Below the pieces are notes generated by a model. That model searched no databases, was not told where the DNA came from, and saw only the letters and a program-made list of their open reading frames with translations. Positions 19,431 to 29,125 of a stretch of DNA of 64,000 bases are shown here, piece after piece (positions within the stretch are counted from its first letter, which is position 1; each line of letters starts with the position of its first letter). Position numbers and translations under genes: made by a program. Source of the DNA: Aquaticitalea lipolytica (GTDB taxonomy: Bacteria; Bacteroidota; Bacteroidia; Flavobacteriales; Flavobacteriaceae); the NCBI RefSeq assembly GCF_014641635.1, contig NZ_BMIC01000001.1:1246641-1310640 (forward strand), in the 5' to 3' direction.

Positions 19431-20957
19431 ATGAAAAATATAAAATACATCTTACTATCTGCTATTCTCATTGGTTTTACTTCATGTAACGAAGATGATA
19501 GCAACGACATGATTGAAGAACCATTACCAGAGCTAACAACTGGCTCTGCAGATTTTTCTAAATATGTTTCTTTAGGGGCTTCTTTTACTGCGGGTTATAC
19601 TGATGGGGCTCTTTTTAAAGCATCTCAACAAAGCTCATTTCCAAGCATACTGGCACAGCAATTTGCTGTAGGTGGTGGAGGAGCTTTCACACAACCTCTT
19701 ATGAATGATAATTATGGTGGATTAGCGGCTGGCGGTACAAGAATTGCCTCACCAAGACTGGTTTTTGGTGGTGCTGGACCTGTCCCTTTAGAAAATGTAA
19801 TCGGACCTGTAACTGTATCTACTGATATATTATTAAATAACCCAACTGGACCTTTCAATAATATGGGAGTTCCTGGCGCTAAAAGTTATCACTTATTAGC
19901 AAATGGGTATGGTAATGCTGCGGGGTTACCAAATTTAGCTAATCCATACTTCGTGAGAATGACAGGAGCCACTCCTAATGCTTCAATGTTAGATATGGCT
20001 ACAGCTCAAAATCCAACATTTTTTACTTTATCTGAAATTGGTGGGAATGACGTCCTTGGATATGCAACTACTGGTGGAGATGGCACAAACCCAATTACTG
20101 ATACAGCAACATTTAATGCTGCCTTTAATGGCATTGTAACTGCTTTGACTGCAAATGATGCAAAAGGTGTTGTAACAAATGTTCCTTACATCACAGATTT
20201 GCCACATTTTACAACTGTACCTCATAATCCTTTATCACCAGCTTTATTAGGAGGAGCAACTAATATAAATACTTTAAATGCACAATTATATGGTCCATTA
20301 AGAGGCATATTTACCGCTTATGGAGAACCAAATAGAATACAATTATTATCAACTACATCTGCAAACCCATTATTAATTAATGACGAAAATGCTGTAGATA
20401 GATCTGCCGAAATTACAGCTGCATTAACACCTACCTTAGGTGCGCCAACAGCTGCTGCATTTGGTGCTATTTTTGGAAGAGCTCGTCACGCAACTGACGC
20501 AGATTTATTTGTTTTACCTTTATCTTCTAGTATAGGAACAGTAGTTTCTGGAGCACCTGCTCCAATAAACTTAAATGGTGTAAGCTATCCGCTTGCAGAC
20601 AAATGGGTATTAATACCAAGTGAGCAAACTGCTATTAGAAATGCTACTGATGCGTATAACGCTACAATTTCAAATGTAGCGTCAACTAATGGCCTAGCTT
20701 TAGTAAACCTTAATGCTATTTTAACTCAAGCTTCAACTACTGGAATTATGTTTGATGATTATACAATGAACACTAGTTTAGTATTTGGTGGTTTAGTTAG
20801 TTTAGATGGTATTCATTTAACTGCTAGAGGTTATGCGCTTATGGCTAACAAATTTTTAGAAGCAATAGATTCTACTTATGGATCAAATTTTATAGCCTCT
20901 GGTAATGTTGCCAAAGCAGGAAACTATACAACAAATTTTTCTCCAACGTTGCAATAA
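19431..20957 (+). CDS. SGNH/GDSL-type outer-membrane lipoprotein
   Basis: 508-residue lipoprotein (lipobox ...LIGFTSCN, Cys19) followed by an acidic linker (NEDDSNDMIEE), a form often seen in surface-exported flavobacterial lipoproteins. SGNH blocks are recognisable: block I SLGASFTAG with Ser51 (GAS instead of GDS), block III GGND with Asn206, and block V DGIH with Asp459 and His462. It is therefore likely an active ester hydrolase, with an insertion-rich middle. It is cotranscribed with the TonB receptor upstream and ended by a terminator. Likely role: hydrolysing an ester or acyl group on the receptor's ligand outside the cell. Confidence 0.82.
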   Translation: MKNIKYILLSAILIGFTSCNEDDSNDMIEEPLPELTTGSADFSKYVSLGASFTAGYTDGALFKASQQSSFPSILAQQFAVGGGGAFTQPLMNDNYGGLAAGGTRIASPRLVFGGAGPVPLENVIGPVTVSTDILLNNPTGPFNNMGVPGAKSYHLLANGYGNAAGLPNLANPYFVRMTGATPNASMLDMATAQNPTFFTLSEIGGNDVLGYATTGGDGTNPITDTATFNAAFNGIVTALTANDAKGVVTNVPYITDLPHFTTVPHNPLSPALLGGATNINTLNAQLYGPLRGIFTAYGEPNRIQLLSTTSANPLLINDENAVDRSAEITAALTPTLGAPTAAAFGAIFGRARHATDADLFVLPLSSSIGTVVSGAPAPINLNGVSYPLADKWVLIPSEQTAIRNATDAYNATISNVASTNGLALVNLNAILTQASTTGIMFDDYTMNTSLVFGGLVSLDGIHLTARGYALMANKFLEAIDSTYGSNFIASGNVAKAGNYTTNFSPTLQ

Positions 20958-20981
20958 CACAGGTTTAAAATATATATTTAT

Positions 20982-21008
20982 AACGCCTTCATAATGAAGG
21001 CGTTTTTT
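20982..21008 (+). terminator. Terminator of the TonB receptor/SGNH operon
   Basis: Stem AACGCCTTC (20982-20990) with GAAGGCGTT (20996-21004), loop ATAAT, followed by a T run. Confidence 0.9.
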
Positions 21009-21055
21009 ATATGTAAAAAAGAAAAAAAATGCCTTTAATTTTAAATTAAAAAATA

Positions 21056-21063
21056 TATCTTTG
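21056..21063 (+). promoter_or_regulatory. -7 promoter box of atpD-atpC
   Basis: TATCTTTG, an exact TAnnTTTG box, 61 bases before the atpD ATG, just downstream of the preceding terminator. The T-rich stretch at about 21034-21043 stands where a -33 element is expected but has no TTG. Confidence 0.55.
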
Positions 21064-21121
21064 CAGCGCGAAAAAAGTATGTTTTTTCGTGTAAAATTTT
21101 AGGTAAACATTAAACACATAA

Positions 21122-22633
<1,512 letters not shown>

Positions 22634-22653
22634 TTAATTCTTAATTAATAATT

Positions 22654-22947
22654 ATGTATTTAGAAATTGTATCACCAGAAGCCACGTTATTTAGTTCAGA
22701 AGTTGATTCTGTTGTTGTACCTGGTGTTAACGGTGAGTTTGAAATGCTAAATAATCACGCTCCTATTGTATCGCTACTAAAAGAAGGAATTGTTAAAATT
22801 AAAACTCATTCAATAAGTCATTTGGTTTTTGACGAATTGCATGCTGAAGTAATTCCTCATAGTGATGATAAAAGAGTTTTGACTTTAAAAATCAATTCTG
22901 GAACAGTAGAAATGAAAGATAATAAAGTAATTGTATTAGCTGATTAA
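22654..22947 (+). CDS. atpC: F-type ATP synthase subunit epsilon
   Basis: Central-stalk subunit, 97 residues, comprising only the N-terminal beta-sandwich (MYLEIVSPEATLFSSEVDSVVVPGVNGEFEMLNNHAPIVS in two parts, ending NKVIVLAD). The C-terminal helical inhibitory domain of longer epsilon subunits is absent, as is common in this phylum. It lies 20 bases after atpD and is followed by a bidirectional terminator. Confidence 0.95.
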   Translation: MYLEIVSPEATLFSSEVDSVVVPGVNGEFEMLNNHAPIVSLLKEGIVKIKTHSISHLVFDELHAEVIPHSDDKRVLTLKINSGTVEMKDNKVIVLAD

Positions 22948-22967
22948 CACAATACAACTTTATAAAA

Positions 22968-23001
22968 TAAAAAAAGCCAAGCGTTACGTTTGGCTTTTTT
23001 T
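22968..23001. terminator. Bidirectional terminator between atpC and the MORN gene
   Basis: AAAAAGCCAAGCG (22971-22983), loop TTA, CGTTTGGCTTTTTT (22987-23000), with one G-T pair. A runs on one side and T runs on the other let it serve the two convergent genes. Confidence 0.9.
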
Positions 23002-23004
23002 ATT

Positions 23005-24471
23005 TTAATATTCGTTAATAAGTACATCGTCAATCCATTCACCCTTTTTTATGCTATTAGTGTTTTTATTAAATAATACACCTTTACCATTACGTTGACC
23101 GTTTATAAAGCACCCAAAATACCCTTCACCATTAACTTTTGTATAAGAGCCATAACCATTATATTTATTGCCTTCACCAAATTGCCCATCATATATAAAA
23201 CCGTTAGACGCATACCAAGTACCTTGAAGCATATACCCATCTTTATAAAAGCCTATATACTTGCTGCCATTATCATAAATATATTGTCCATATCCATTTG
23301 TACAGTCACCTATTAAACATCCTTTATCTGTGTTTTGAGTATTTTTAAAATAATTATATTTTGTAATTAGCTTGCCATTTTCAAATATGCCATATTGCGC
23401 TGTATTGGTATCTTTAAAATATTCTGTACCAAGCCCTTGAAGTTTTGCGTTTTTAAAAACCCCTTTTTGCCATGAACCATTTGAGAAATTAACAATTCCA
23501 TAGCCCTCTATAATTCCATTTTTCCAATCACCAACAAACTTACTGCCTGAATCCCAAACATAACTACCGTAGCCTTCTCTCTTTCCGTTTACAAAAAAAC
23601 CAACATAAGTACCATTATCAAATTCATAAACTCCATAACCGTTTATGCAATTGCCTTCTGTACAGTTTGGGTCTTTAGTAGCTGTAGTTTTTTGTTTTAT
23701 ATCCCTTTCAAACGTGTCTGTAACACCTACATCACCATAGTAATCGTATTTATAAGTTGACATCATATTTACTTTCCCATCTTTATCTACACCATTTATT
23801 ATATTACCATACCTATCATACTTTACATTGTCATTTTTTACCCAACCATACCAATATCCGTTTTTATAATAAACAACATCTCTGTAATTTTTTGAAGCAT
23901 CTTTAAAATTTGTATTAGTTTTGGTAACCACTACAAAATCACCATCTTTTGCATAAGTATAGGTTTCTTCCCAAGCGACTTTAAACTGATAATCATAGTA
24001 TTCTGCTTTTATCACACGATTTTTAGTATCATAATTATAGATAAAGGAATTAACTATGCGATTGCCATATTGATCAACTGTGCCTGTCCAATTGCCATTA
24101 GCATCATAAGTATAAATCTCTGAATTATTGAATACTTTTTTCTCTATTATGCGTCCCTTTGCATCCAACACTAATGGGTAAAGTGGCTTAAAAGCATCGC
24201 CTAACCAAGAGCTGGTAGAAATAAGCTTATGGTTTTGATTATAAGTAAATTCAAAATTAGAACCAAAAACCCCATAAATTAAATAACCTTCTTTATCAAA
24301 ATTATAAGTGCGATAAAATTGATAGGTTTTAATTGGTCCTTTTAAATTAAAATGCTCTTTTTTATATTTAATTGGAATTTCATTGAGTGGTGCCTCTACC
24401 CAATTGATGTTGTATTGAGCAAATGCTAACGTATAACTAACAAAACAAAGCAAAAATAGTAAGGTTTTCAT
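23005..24471 (-). CDS. Exported MORN-repeat protein with YD-like N-terminal region
   Basis: 488-residue protein with signal peptide ending TLAFAQ (residue 19). Residues about 50-250 hold short YD-type units (YTYDANGNWTG, YIYNYDTKNRV-like, YDRYGNIINGV) as in wall-associated/RHS-like proteins. Residues 276-488 are MORN repeats (NGYGVYEFDNGTYVGFF, REGYGSYVWDSGSKFVGDW, and others). Two cysteine pairs, CTEGNC (270-275) and CLIGDC (385-390), each open a MORN block with NGYG. A paralogue of the same design lies at 63343-64000. Periplasmic or surface location is likely; function unknown. Confidence 0.85.
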   Translation of the reverse strand: MKTLLFLLCFVSYTLAFAQYNINWVEAPLNEIPIKYKKEHFNLKGPIKTYQFYRTYNFDKEGYLIYGVFGSNFEFTYNQNHKLISTSSWLGDAFKPLYPLVLDAKGRIIEKKVFNNSEIYTYDANGNWTGTVDQYGNRIVNSFIYNYDTKNRVIKAEYYDYQFKVAWEETYTYAKDGDFVVVTKTNTNFKDASKNYRDVVYYKNGYWYGWVKNDNVKYDRYGNIINGVDKDGKVNMMSTYKYDYYGDVGVTDTFERDIKQKTTATKDPNCTEGNCINGYGVYEFDNGTYVGFFVNGKREGYGSYVWDSGSKFVGDWKNGIIEGYGIVNFSNGSWQKGVFKNAKLQGLGTEYFKDTNTAQYGIFENGKLITKYNYFKNTQNTDKGCLIGDCTNGYGQYIYDNGSKYIGFYKDGYMLQGTWYASNGFIYDGQFGEGNKYNGYGSYTKVNGEGYFGCFINGQRNGKGVLFNKNTNSIKKGEWIDDVLINEY

Positions 24472-24523
24472 CTCAATAATATTTTGAATATCTCAAAGAT
24501 GATATAAAATAAAACGTCACACC

Positions 24524-24541
24524 ATACGACAAACGTCGTAT
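24524..24541. repeat. Perfect hairpin upstream of the MORN gene
   Basis: ATACGAC (24524-24530), loop AAAC, GTCGTAT (24535-24541). It lies 53 bases before the MORN gene start and just after the acetyltransferase stop (both minus strand). There is no T run on the minus strand, so it is either an operator or an mRNA 3' hairpin rather than an intrinsic terminator. Confidence 0.45.
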
Positions 24542-24545
24542 ATTT

Positions 24546-25097
24546 TTATTTCCATTTCCAAATAATCAATTCCCAATCTTGATTATTAGAAGAATAGTTT
24601 TTTAAAATTTCAAATCCAACGGCTTTGTGTGCTTGAGAAGATCGTGTATTCAAAACATCAACTTCAGTAATTATTGCATCATATTCTTTGGACAACTCAT
24701 CTTTCATAAAATTATATAAGCCTCTAAAAACGCCCTTGCCTCGTTGGCTTTTATCAACACATATTTGACCCATGGCTATGTAGTTTAAACTTGTATTGTT
24801 TTCTAAGAGCGCTTTGTCAATTTCTTCAAACATTGGTACTAAAAGTGGTATATCCTTTTTAAAATCTTGTAACATAGACAATGCATAGCCTACAACCTTA
24901 TCATCATATTTTGCAATACAATGTGCGCACTTATCATTCATCAACTTTAACATATCAAAAGTATGCTTTAAGGTAACAAAGCCTTCTTTACTTTTATCAT
25001 CAACAGATAAAACTTCTCTAAGGTTTTGCTCCTGAAGTTTTAAAATCCCATTGAGTTCTTCAACAGTGGTTGCTCTATGATAAGTTACAATGCTCAT
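24546..25097 (-). CDS. GNAT family N-acetyltransferase
   Basis: 183-residue cytoplasmic acetyltransferase. The core is seen in KYDDKVVGYALSML (beta strands before the CoA site), NYIAMGQICVDKSQRGKGVFRGLYNFM, which contains the Q/RxxGxG/A-type acetyl-CoA loop (QRGKGV), and ITEVDVLNTRSSQAHKAVGFE, the standard end of the fold. Substrate unknown. It lies 5 bases after the M61 peptidase gene, so the two are cotranscribed. Confidence 0.88.
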   Translation of the reverse strand: MSIVTYHRATTVEELNGILKLQEQNLREVLSVDDKSKEGFVTLKHTFDMLKLMNDKCAHCIAKYDDKVVGYALSMLQDFKKDIPLLVPMFEEIDKALLENNTSLNYIAMGQICVDKSQRGKGVFRGLYNFMKDELSKEYDAIITEVDVLNTRSSQAHKAVGFEILKNYSSNNQDWELIIWKWK

Positions 25098-25102
25098 AAT
25101 TG

Positions 25103-26890
25103 CTATTCTTTAATATTCAACCAAAGTGCTTTATTCTGTTTAACTTTTTTAAGCTTTAAATTATCATCCAAATTTAAATATGACAATTTATAACTTACAT
25201 CTGTTTGTACTTTTAAAGTCGTTTCGTAAATAATATCATAACGTTCGTAAATTAAAACAACCTCATCATTAATATTATATTTGTTTAAAGCTAAATCAAT
25301 ATTTACAACGCTATTTAGGGTAAAATCGCCAACTTTTATAAGCTTATCTCCAACTTGAAGACCAGCATTATATGCCGAAGAGTTAAGTTTTGGATTGCTT
25401 AATAGTTTATGGTCTCTAACAAAAGCTCCGAATGTAATAGCATTTTCGGTTTTTAATTCTATCCCAACATTTTTAAAAAGTCTTTCAAAATCTGGCATCC
25501 CACTTTTATAGATATAATTATTAAAGAAAGCATCTCCAAATTCTTTCCCAGCATAATTATTAAGTGTTTGATGTAGCTCTTCAACAGAATAGTATTTGTT
25601 AATCTTTCCAAAATTAGTCCACATTAATTTCATATAGTCATCAAGATTTAAGTTTTGCTCCCTTAATGATAAATCTAATGCTAAACCAAGTATTTCGCCA
25701 TAGTTATAATATGAGATAAATGTGTTGCCTCTATTTTGTTCATCTACCGATTTTGCTGCATCAACAAAAGGTGCTTGATAACTCATCTCAATAGGATTGA
25801 AAAACTGACGTCCAGGTGAAGTCCAAACATAATTAAACCCTCTAGCCATATCGTTTAAATAGGTTTCATGACTCCACACGCCTGCTCTACACATTGATAA
25901 AGCATCATAATAGTTTGAAAATCCTTCAGCAAACCAAAGTGAACCACTCATATTAGCTTCTTCAAAATTAAAAGGCTCTAAATCTTGTGGTCGAATGCGT
26001 TCTACATTCCAGCAATGAAAAAACTCATGCGCAACTGTGCCTATGTTTTGTTCTATTCCTCCTTGTGCTAAACTTCGTGTACTAGTTATTACTGTTGAGT
26101 TGCGATGCTCCATACCATCACCATCTACATTAGGCATATAACATGCTAAAAAAGTATATTCTCCATAATCATAAGTTGGAAGCTCTCCAAATACTTGCTC
26201 TTGTTGGAGTACTATTTTTTTAACACTATCAAAGTAGGTGTCTAAATTAGCATCTGTAGCTTTATCATCATGCAACACAAAATTTATGGTTTGATTTTTA
26301 ACTTTAAATGAGCGCTTTCTGTAATTGCTAATCTCTACAGGGCTATCCATAAAATATTGAAGATTTTTAGCATAATACTTGAAATCAGAAACATGTTTTA
26401 ATTGTGTTGCAACTTTCCAATTTAAATCTTCTCTTACATTAAAAATAAGTTCAAACTCATTTTCAGATAATTCTGGAACATACATAAAAGTAGCAGGAAT
26501 ATTAAGGTGTGCATGCGTCTCATCAATTTGCGCATAAGTCCCATCACCATGATTTCCATATAATGTATAAGTAACATTTATAGTCCCATCGTGTCCTTTT
26601 ACAAGCCAAGAATAAGGGTTAGGCCGTGTTGCAATTAAACTATTGCCTTTACTGTCTGTAACTTTAACATTGTAAACATTTTTTACAAACTCGTGTAAAG
26701 CATATCTACCAGGAGATGATCGACTCATGGTAAACTCAACCTCATCAGATTTTAAATCTGAAAAGGTAGCTTTAATAGTTGCTTCATGATGAATAGCATT
26801 TTCAAAAGAGATAACATATTTTGAAGATACTTGAGCATTAATAACAAACGAAAAAAACAATGTTATAATACCAATAATAGACTTTTGCAT
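25103..26890 (-). CDS. M61 family metallopeptidase with PDZ domain
   Basis: Exported zinc peptidase of the glycyl aminopeptidase family (M61), 595 residues. Signal peptide ends near FVINAQ (residue 20). The zinc site HEFFH is at 288-292 within VAHEFFHCWNVERIRP, and the third ligand is the Glu in WFAEGFSNYY (about 322). A C-terminal PDZ domain lies at about 490-560 (SSAYNAGLQVGDKLIKVGDF). Length and order match flavobacterial M61 enzymes. Periplasmic peptide processing is the likely role. It is divergent from bioF. Confidence 0.94.
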   Translation of the reverse strand: MQKSIIGIITLFFSFVINAQVSSKYVISFENAIHHEATIKATFSDLKSDEVEFTMSRSSPGRYALHEFVKNVYNVKVTDSKGNSLIATRPNPYSWLVKGHDGTINVTYTLYGNHGDGTYAQIDETHAHLNIPATFMYVPELSENEFELIFNVREDLNWKVATQLKHVSDFKYYAKNLQYFMDSPVEISNYRKRSFKVKNQTINFVLHDDKATDANLDTYFDSVKKIVLQQEQVFGELPTYDYGEYTFLACYMPNVDGDGMEHRNSTVITSTRSLAQGGIEQNIGTVAHEFFHCWNVERIRPQDLEPFNFEEANMSGSLWFAEGFSNYYDALSMCRAGVWSHETYLNDMARGFNYVWTSPGRQFFNPIEMSYQAPFVDAAKSVDEQNRGNTFISYYNYGEILGLALDLSLREQNLNLDDYMKLMWTNFGKINKYYSVEELHQTLNNYAGKEFGDAFFNNYIYKSGMPDFERLFKNVGIELKTENAITFGAFVRDHKLLSNPKLNSSAYNAGLQVGDKLIKVGDFTLNSVVNIDLALNKYNINDEVVLIYERYDIIYETTLKVQTDVSYKLSYLNLDDNLKLKKVKQNKALWLNIKE

Positions 26891-26958
26891 AAAACCAATT
26901 TTTGCCTCTAAGATAATATTTTTGATGGTGTTTTAATATGATAATATTACTACTTAAG

Positions 26959-26966
26959 TATCTTTG
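26959..26966 (+). promoter_or_regulatory. -7 promoter box abutting bioF start
   Basis: TATCTTTG (exact TAnnTTTG), then TTTT, then the bioF ATG at 26971. Transcription from it would begin at about the A of the ATG, giving a leaderless biotin-operon mRNA. No TTG stands at the expected -33 distance. Confidence 0.5.
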
Positions 26967-26970
26967 TTTT

Positions 26971-28104
26971 ATGATTCCTAAAAAACTTCAAGATAAAATA
27001 GAACAGCGCAAAACTCAAAACACATTGCGCCAATTAGGCACTCAACATAATCTGGTAGATTTTTCATCAAATGATTATTTAGGGTTTTCTATATCTAGAG
27101 ATATTTTTGATTTGACGCATCATTTTTTGGAAGAAAATTTTATTAAACAAAATGGCTCCAGAGGCTCACGCTTATTAACTGGAAACCATCAGTTATATGA
27201 TGATATAGAAGATTTTATTTGCAGCTTTCACAATACTGAAGCAGCGCTTATTTTTAATTCAGGTTACGATGCTAATCTTGGTTTTTTTTCATCAGTACCT
27301 CAACGAGGCGATATCATTTTATATGATGAGTATATTCATGCTTCTATTCGCGATGGTATTACTATGAGTAATGCAAAATCTTATAAATTTAATCATAATG
27401 ATTTATCAGATATTGTAGCAATACTTAATCGTGTTCAAAACAATGAAGAGGTTTATATCGTTACAGAATCGGTTTTTTCGATGGATGGAGACTCACCAGA
27501 TTTAAAAGCATTCGCTGAATTTTGCTCACAAAACAAGTATCATTTTATTGTTGACGAAGCTCACGCAGTAGGCGTTTTTGGCAATAAAGGTGTTGGGTTG
27601 ATACAAGCATTAGGTTTAGAAACCAATATTTTTGCACGTATTATTACTTTTGGTAAAGCTTTTGGATCTCATGGCGCAGCAATTTTAGGCAGTGAAGATT
27701 TAAAACAATACTTAATTAATTTTTCTCGTCCGTTTATTTATACCACTGCTTTACCACCACATTCTTTAATGACATTAAAATCGGTTTATAAAGAATTAGC
27801 ACATACACACAACATTGAAAAACTTCATGAAAACATTGATTTTTTTAAATTGCAACTTAAAATACATCAATTAAAATCACGCTTTATAGAAAGCAATTCT
27901 GCAATACAGTGTTGCATTATTAGAGGTAATGAAAACGTGAAATCGGTTTCTAACATGTTAAACAAAAAAGGGTTTGATGTAAAGCCTATTCTATCTCCAA
28001 CAGTTCCACTAGGTCATGAACGACTTCGCTTTTGTTTACACAATTATAATTCACATAAAGAAATCTCGGAAGTCTTGCAGTTGTTAGCTACTTTTGTAAA
28101 ATGA
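26971..28104 (+). CDS. bioF: 8-amino-7-oxononanoate synthase
   Basis: PLP enzyme that condenses pimeloyl thioester with alanine in biotin synthesis. Visible motifs: SSNDYLGFS, GSRGSRLLTGN, FNSGYDANLGF, TESVFSMDGD, FIVDEAHAVGVFG and the PLP lysine in TFGKAFGSHGAAI. The ATG at 26971 gives 377 residues beginning MIPKKLQDKIEQRK; an in-frame ATG at 26938 lies upstream of the -7 box and is not favoured. It overlaps the next gene by 4 bases (ATGA) and heads bioF-DUF2007-bioD-bioA. Confidence 0.95.
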   Translation: MIPKKLQDKIEQRKTQNTLRQLGTQHNLVDFSSNDYLGFSISRDIFDLTHHFLEENFIKQNGSRGSRLLTGNHQLYDDIEDFICSFHNTEAALIFNSGYDANLGFFSSVPQRGDIILYDEYIHASIRDGITMSNAKSYKFNHNDLSDIVAILNRVQNNEEVYIVTESVFSMDGDSPDLKAFAEFCSQNKYHFIVDEAHAVGVFGNKGVGLIQALGLETNIFARIITFGKAFGSHGAAILGSEDLKQYLINFSRPFIYTTALPPHSLMTLKSVYKELAHTHNIEKLHENIDFFKLQLKIHQLKSRFIESNSAIQCCIIRGNENVKSVSNMLNKKGFDVKPILSPTVPLGHERLRFCLHNYNSHKEISEVLQLLATFVK

Positions 28105-28517
28105 AAAAAGGAAAGTTTACAACTGTTGCAATATTTCAATATTCTTCTGAAGCTCAAATAATAAAAGGCAGGTTAGAATCTGAAAATATCGAAGTGTTTT
28201 TAACAGACAACCTTACAATTGATACAGATCCATTAGTTAGTAACGCAATTGGTGGAGTTAAGCTAAAGGTGTTATCTCATCAAGCTAAAGAAGCAAAAGA
28301 AATTTTAAGTTCTATTGAAAAATATTCGCTAGATGATGAGGGCAACTCAATACATTGTCCAAATTGTAAGAGTGAGCAAATCGAACTCTTTTCAACTATT
28401 AAAGATTTCAAATCGTTGTTCTGGTTTATTTTTGGAGTATTATTTAGCTCTCTTCCTTTTTACACGAAGCATAAGTATAAATGTGAACTATGCTTAACTG
28501 AATTTGATTTAAAATGA
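28101..28517 (+). CDS. DUF2007-type protein with zinc ribbon, inside biotin operon
   Basis: 138-residue protein. Residues 6-75 match the DUF2007 (putative signal-transducing) pattern: VAIFQYSSEAQIIKGRLESE then DNLTIDT and GGVKLKVLSHQAKEAKEIL. A C-terminal zinc ribbon (CPNCKSEQ ... CELCLTEF) flanks a hydrophobic segment (FWFIFGVLFSSLPFY). Its start overlaps the bioF stop and its stop overlaps the bioD start, so it is translationally coupled to the biotin genes. Function is unknown; a role in biotin synthesis is only suggested by position. Confidence 0.85.
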   Translation: MKKGKFTTVAIFQYSSEAQIIKGRLESENIEVFLTDNLTIDTDPLVSNAIGGVKLKVLSHQAKEAKEILSSIEKYSLDDEGNSIHCPNCKSEQIELFSTIKDFKSLFWFIFGVLFSSLPFYTKHKYKCELCLTEFDLK

Positions 28518-29125
28518 AAACAACATATTTCGTTACAGGAATCTCAACAGATGTTGGTAAAACAATAGCATCAGCAATTCTTGTTGAAGCATTAGAAGCA
28601 GATTATTGGAAACCTGTACAAGCAGGAGAATTAAGTTTTTGTGATACTAAAAAAGTAGAACAATTAGTATCTAACAAAACATCTAAATTTCATGCTAACT
28701 CCTATGCTCTAAAAACGCCTATGAGTCCTCATGCTGCGGCAGAAATTGATAATATTTCTATTGATATTAAACAGATAGTTGAACCTAAAACTAAAAATAA
28801 TTTAGTTATAGAAGGTGCTGGAGGTTTACTTGTTCCTTTAAACAATACGCAAACGGTTTTCGATATTATAAAACCTAGCTATAAAGTTATTGTAGTTTCT
28901 AGACATTATTTAGGCAGTATTAATCACACTTTACTAACCGTAAATTTTTTAAAAGAAAAAGGTTTTGATGTTTCACTTATTTATAGTGGTAATGAGCATA
29001 AAACTACAGAAGACATTATTGCCAAGATGACTAATGCTTCTGTTATTGGTAGAATTAATGACGAACCCTATTTTGATAAAAATGTTGTTAGAGAATATGC
29101 TGAATTGTTTAAAAAAAAATTATGA
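28514..29125 (+). CDS. bioD: Dethiobiotin synthetase
   Basis: ATP-dependent carboxylase that closes the ureido ring of dethiobiotin. P-loop-like TGISTDVGKTIAS (about 8-20), substrate segment KPVQAG and the EGAGGLLVPL motif are present. The length of 203 is normal. It overlaps the gene before it and bioA after it by 4 bases each. Confidence 0.96.
   Translation: MKTTYFVTGISTDVGKTIASAILVEALEADYWKPVQAGELSFCDTKKVEQLVSNKTSKFHANSYALKTPMSPHAAAEIDNISIDIKQIVEPKTKNNLVIEGAGGLLVPLNNTQTVFDIIKPSYKVIVVSRHYLGSINHTLLTVNFLKEKGFDVSLIYSGNEHKTTEDIIAKMTNASVIGRINDEPYFDKNVVREYAELFKKKL

Noticed and set aside
26938-26970. Upstream in-frame ATG for bioF
   Set aside because: It precedes the TATCTTTG box and adds a hydrophobic leader not seen in the enzyme; the ATG at 26971 is favoured.
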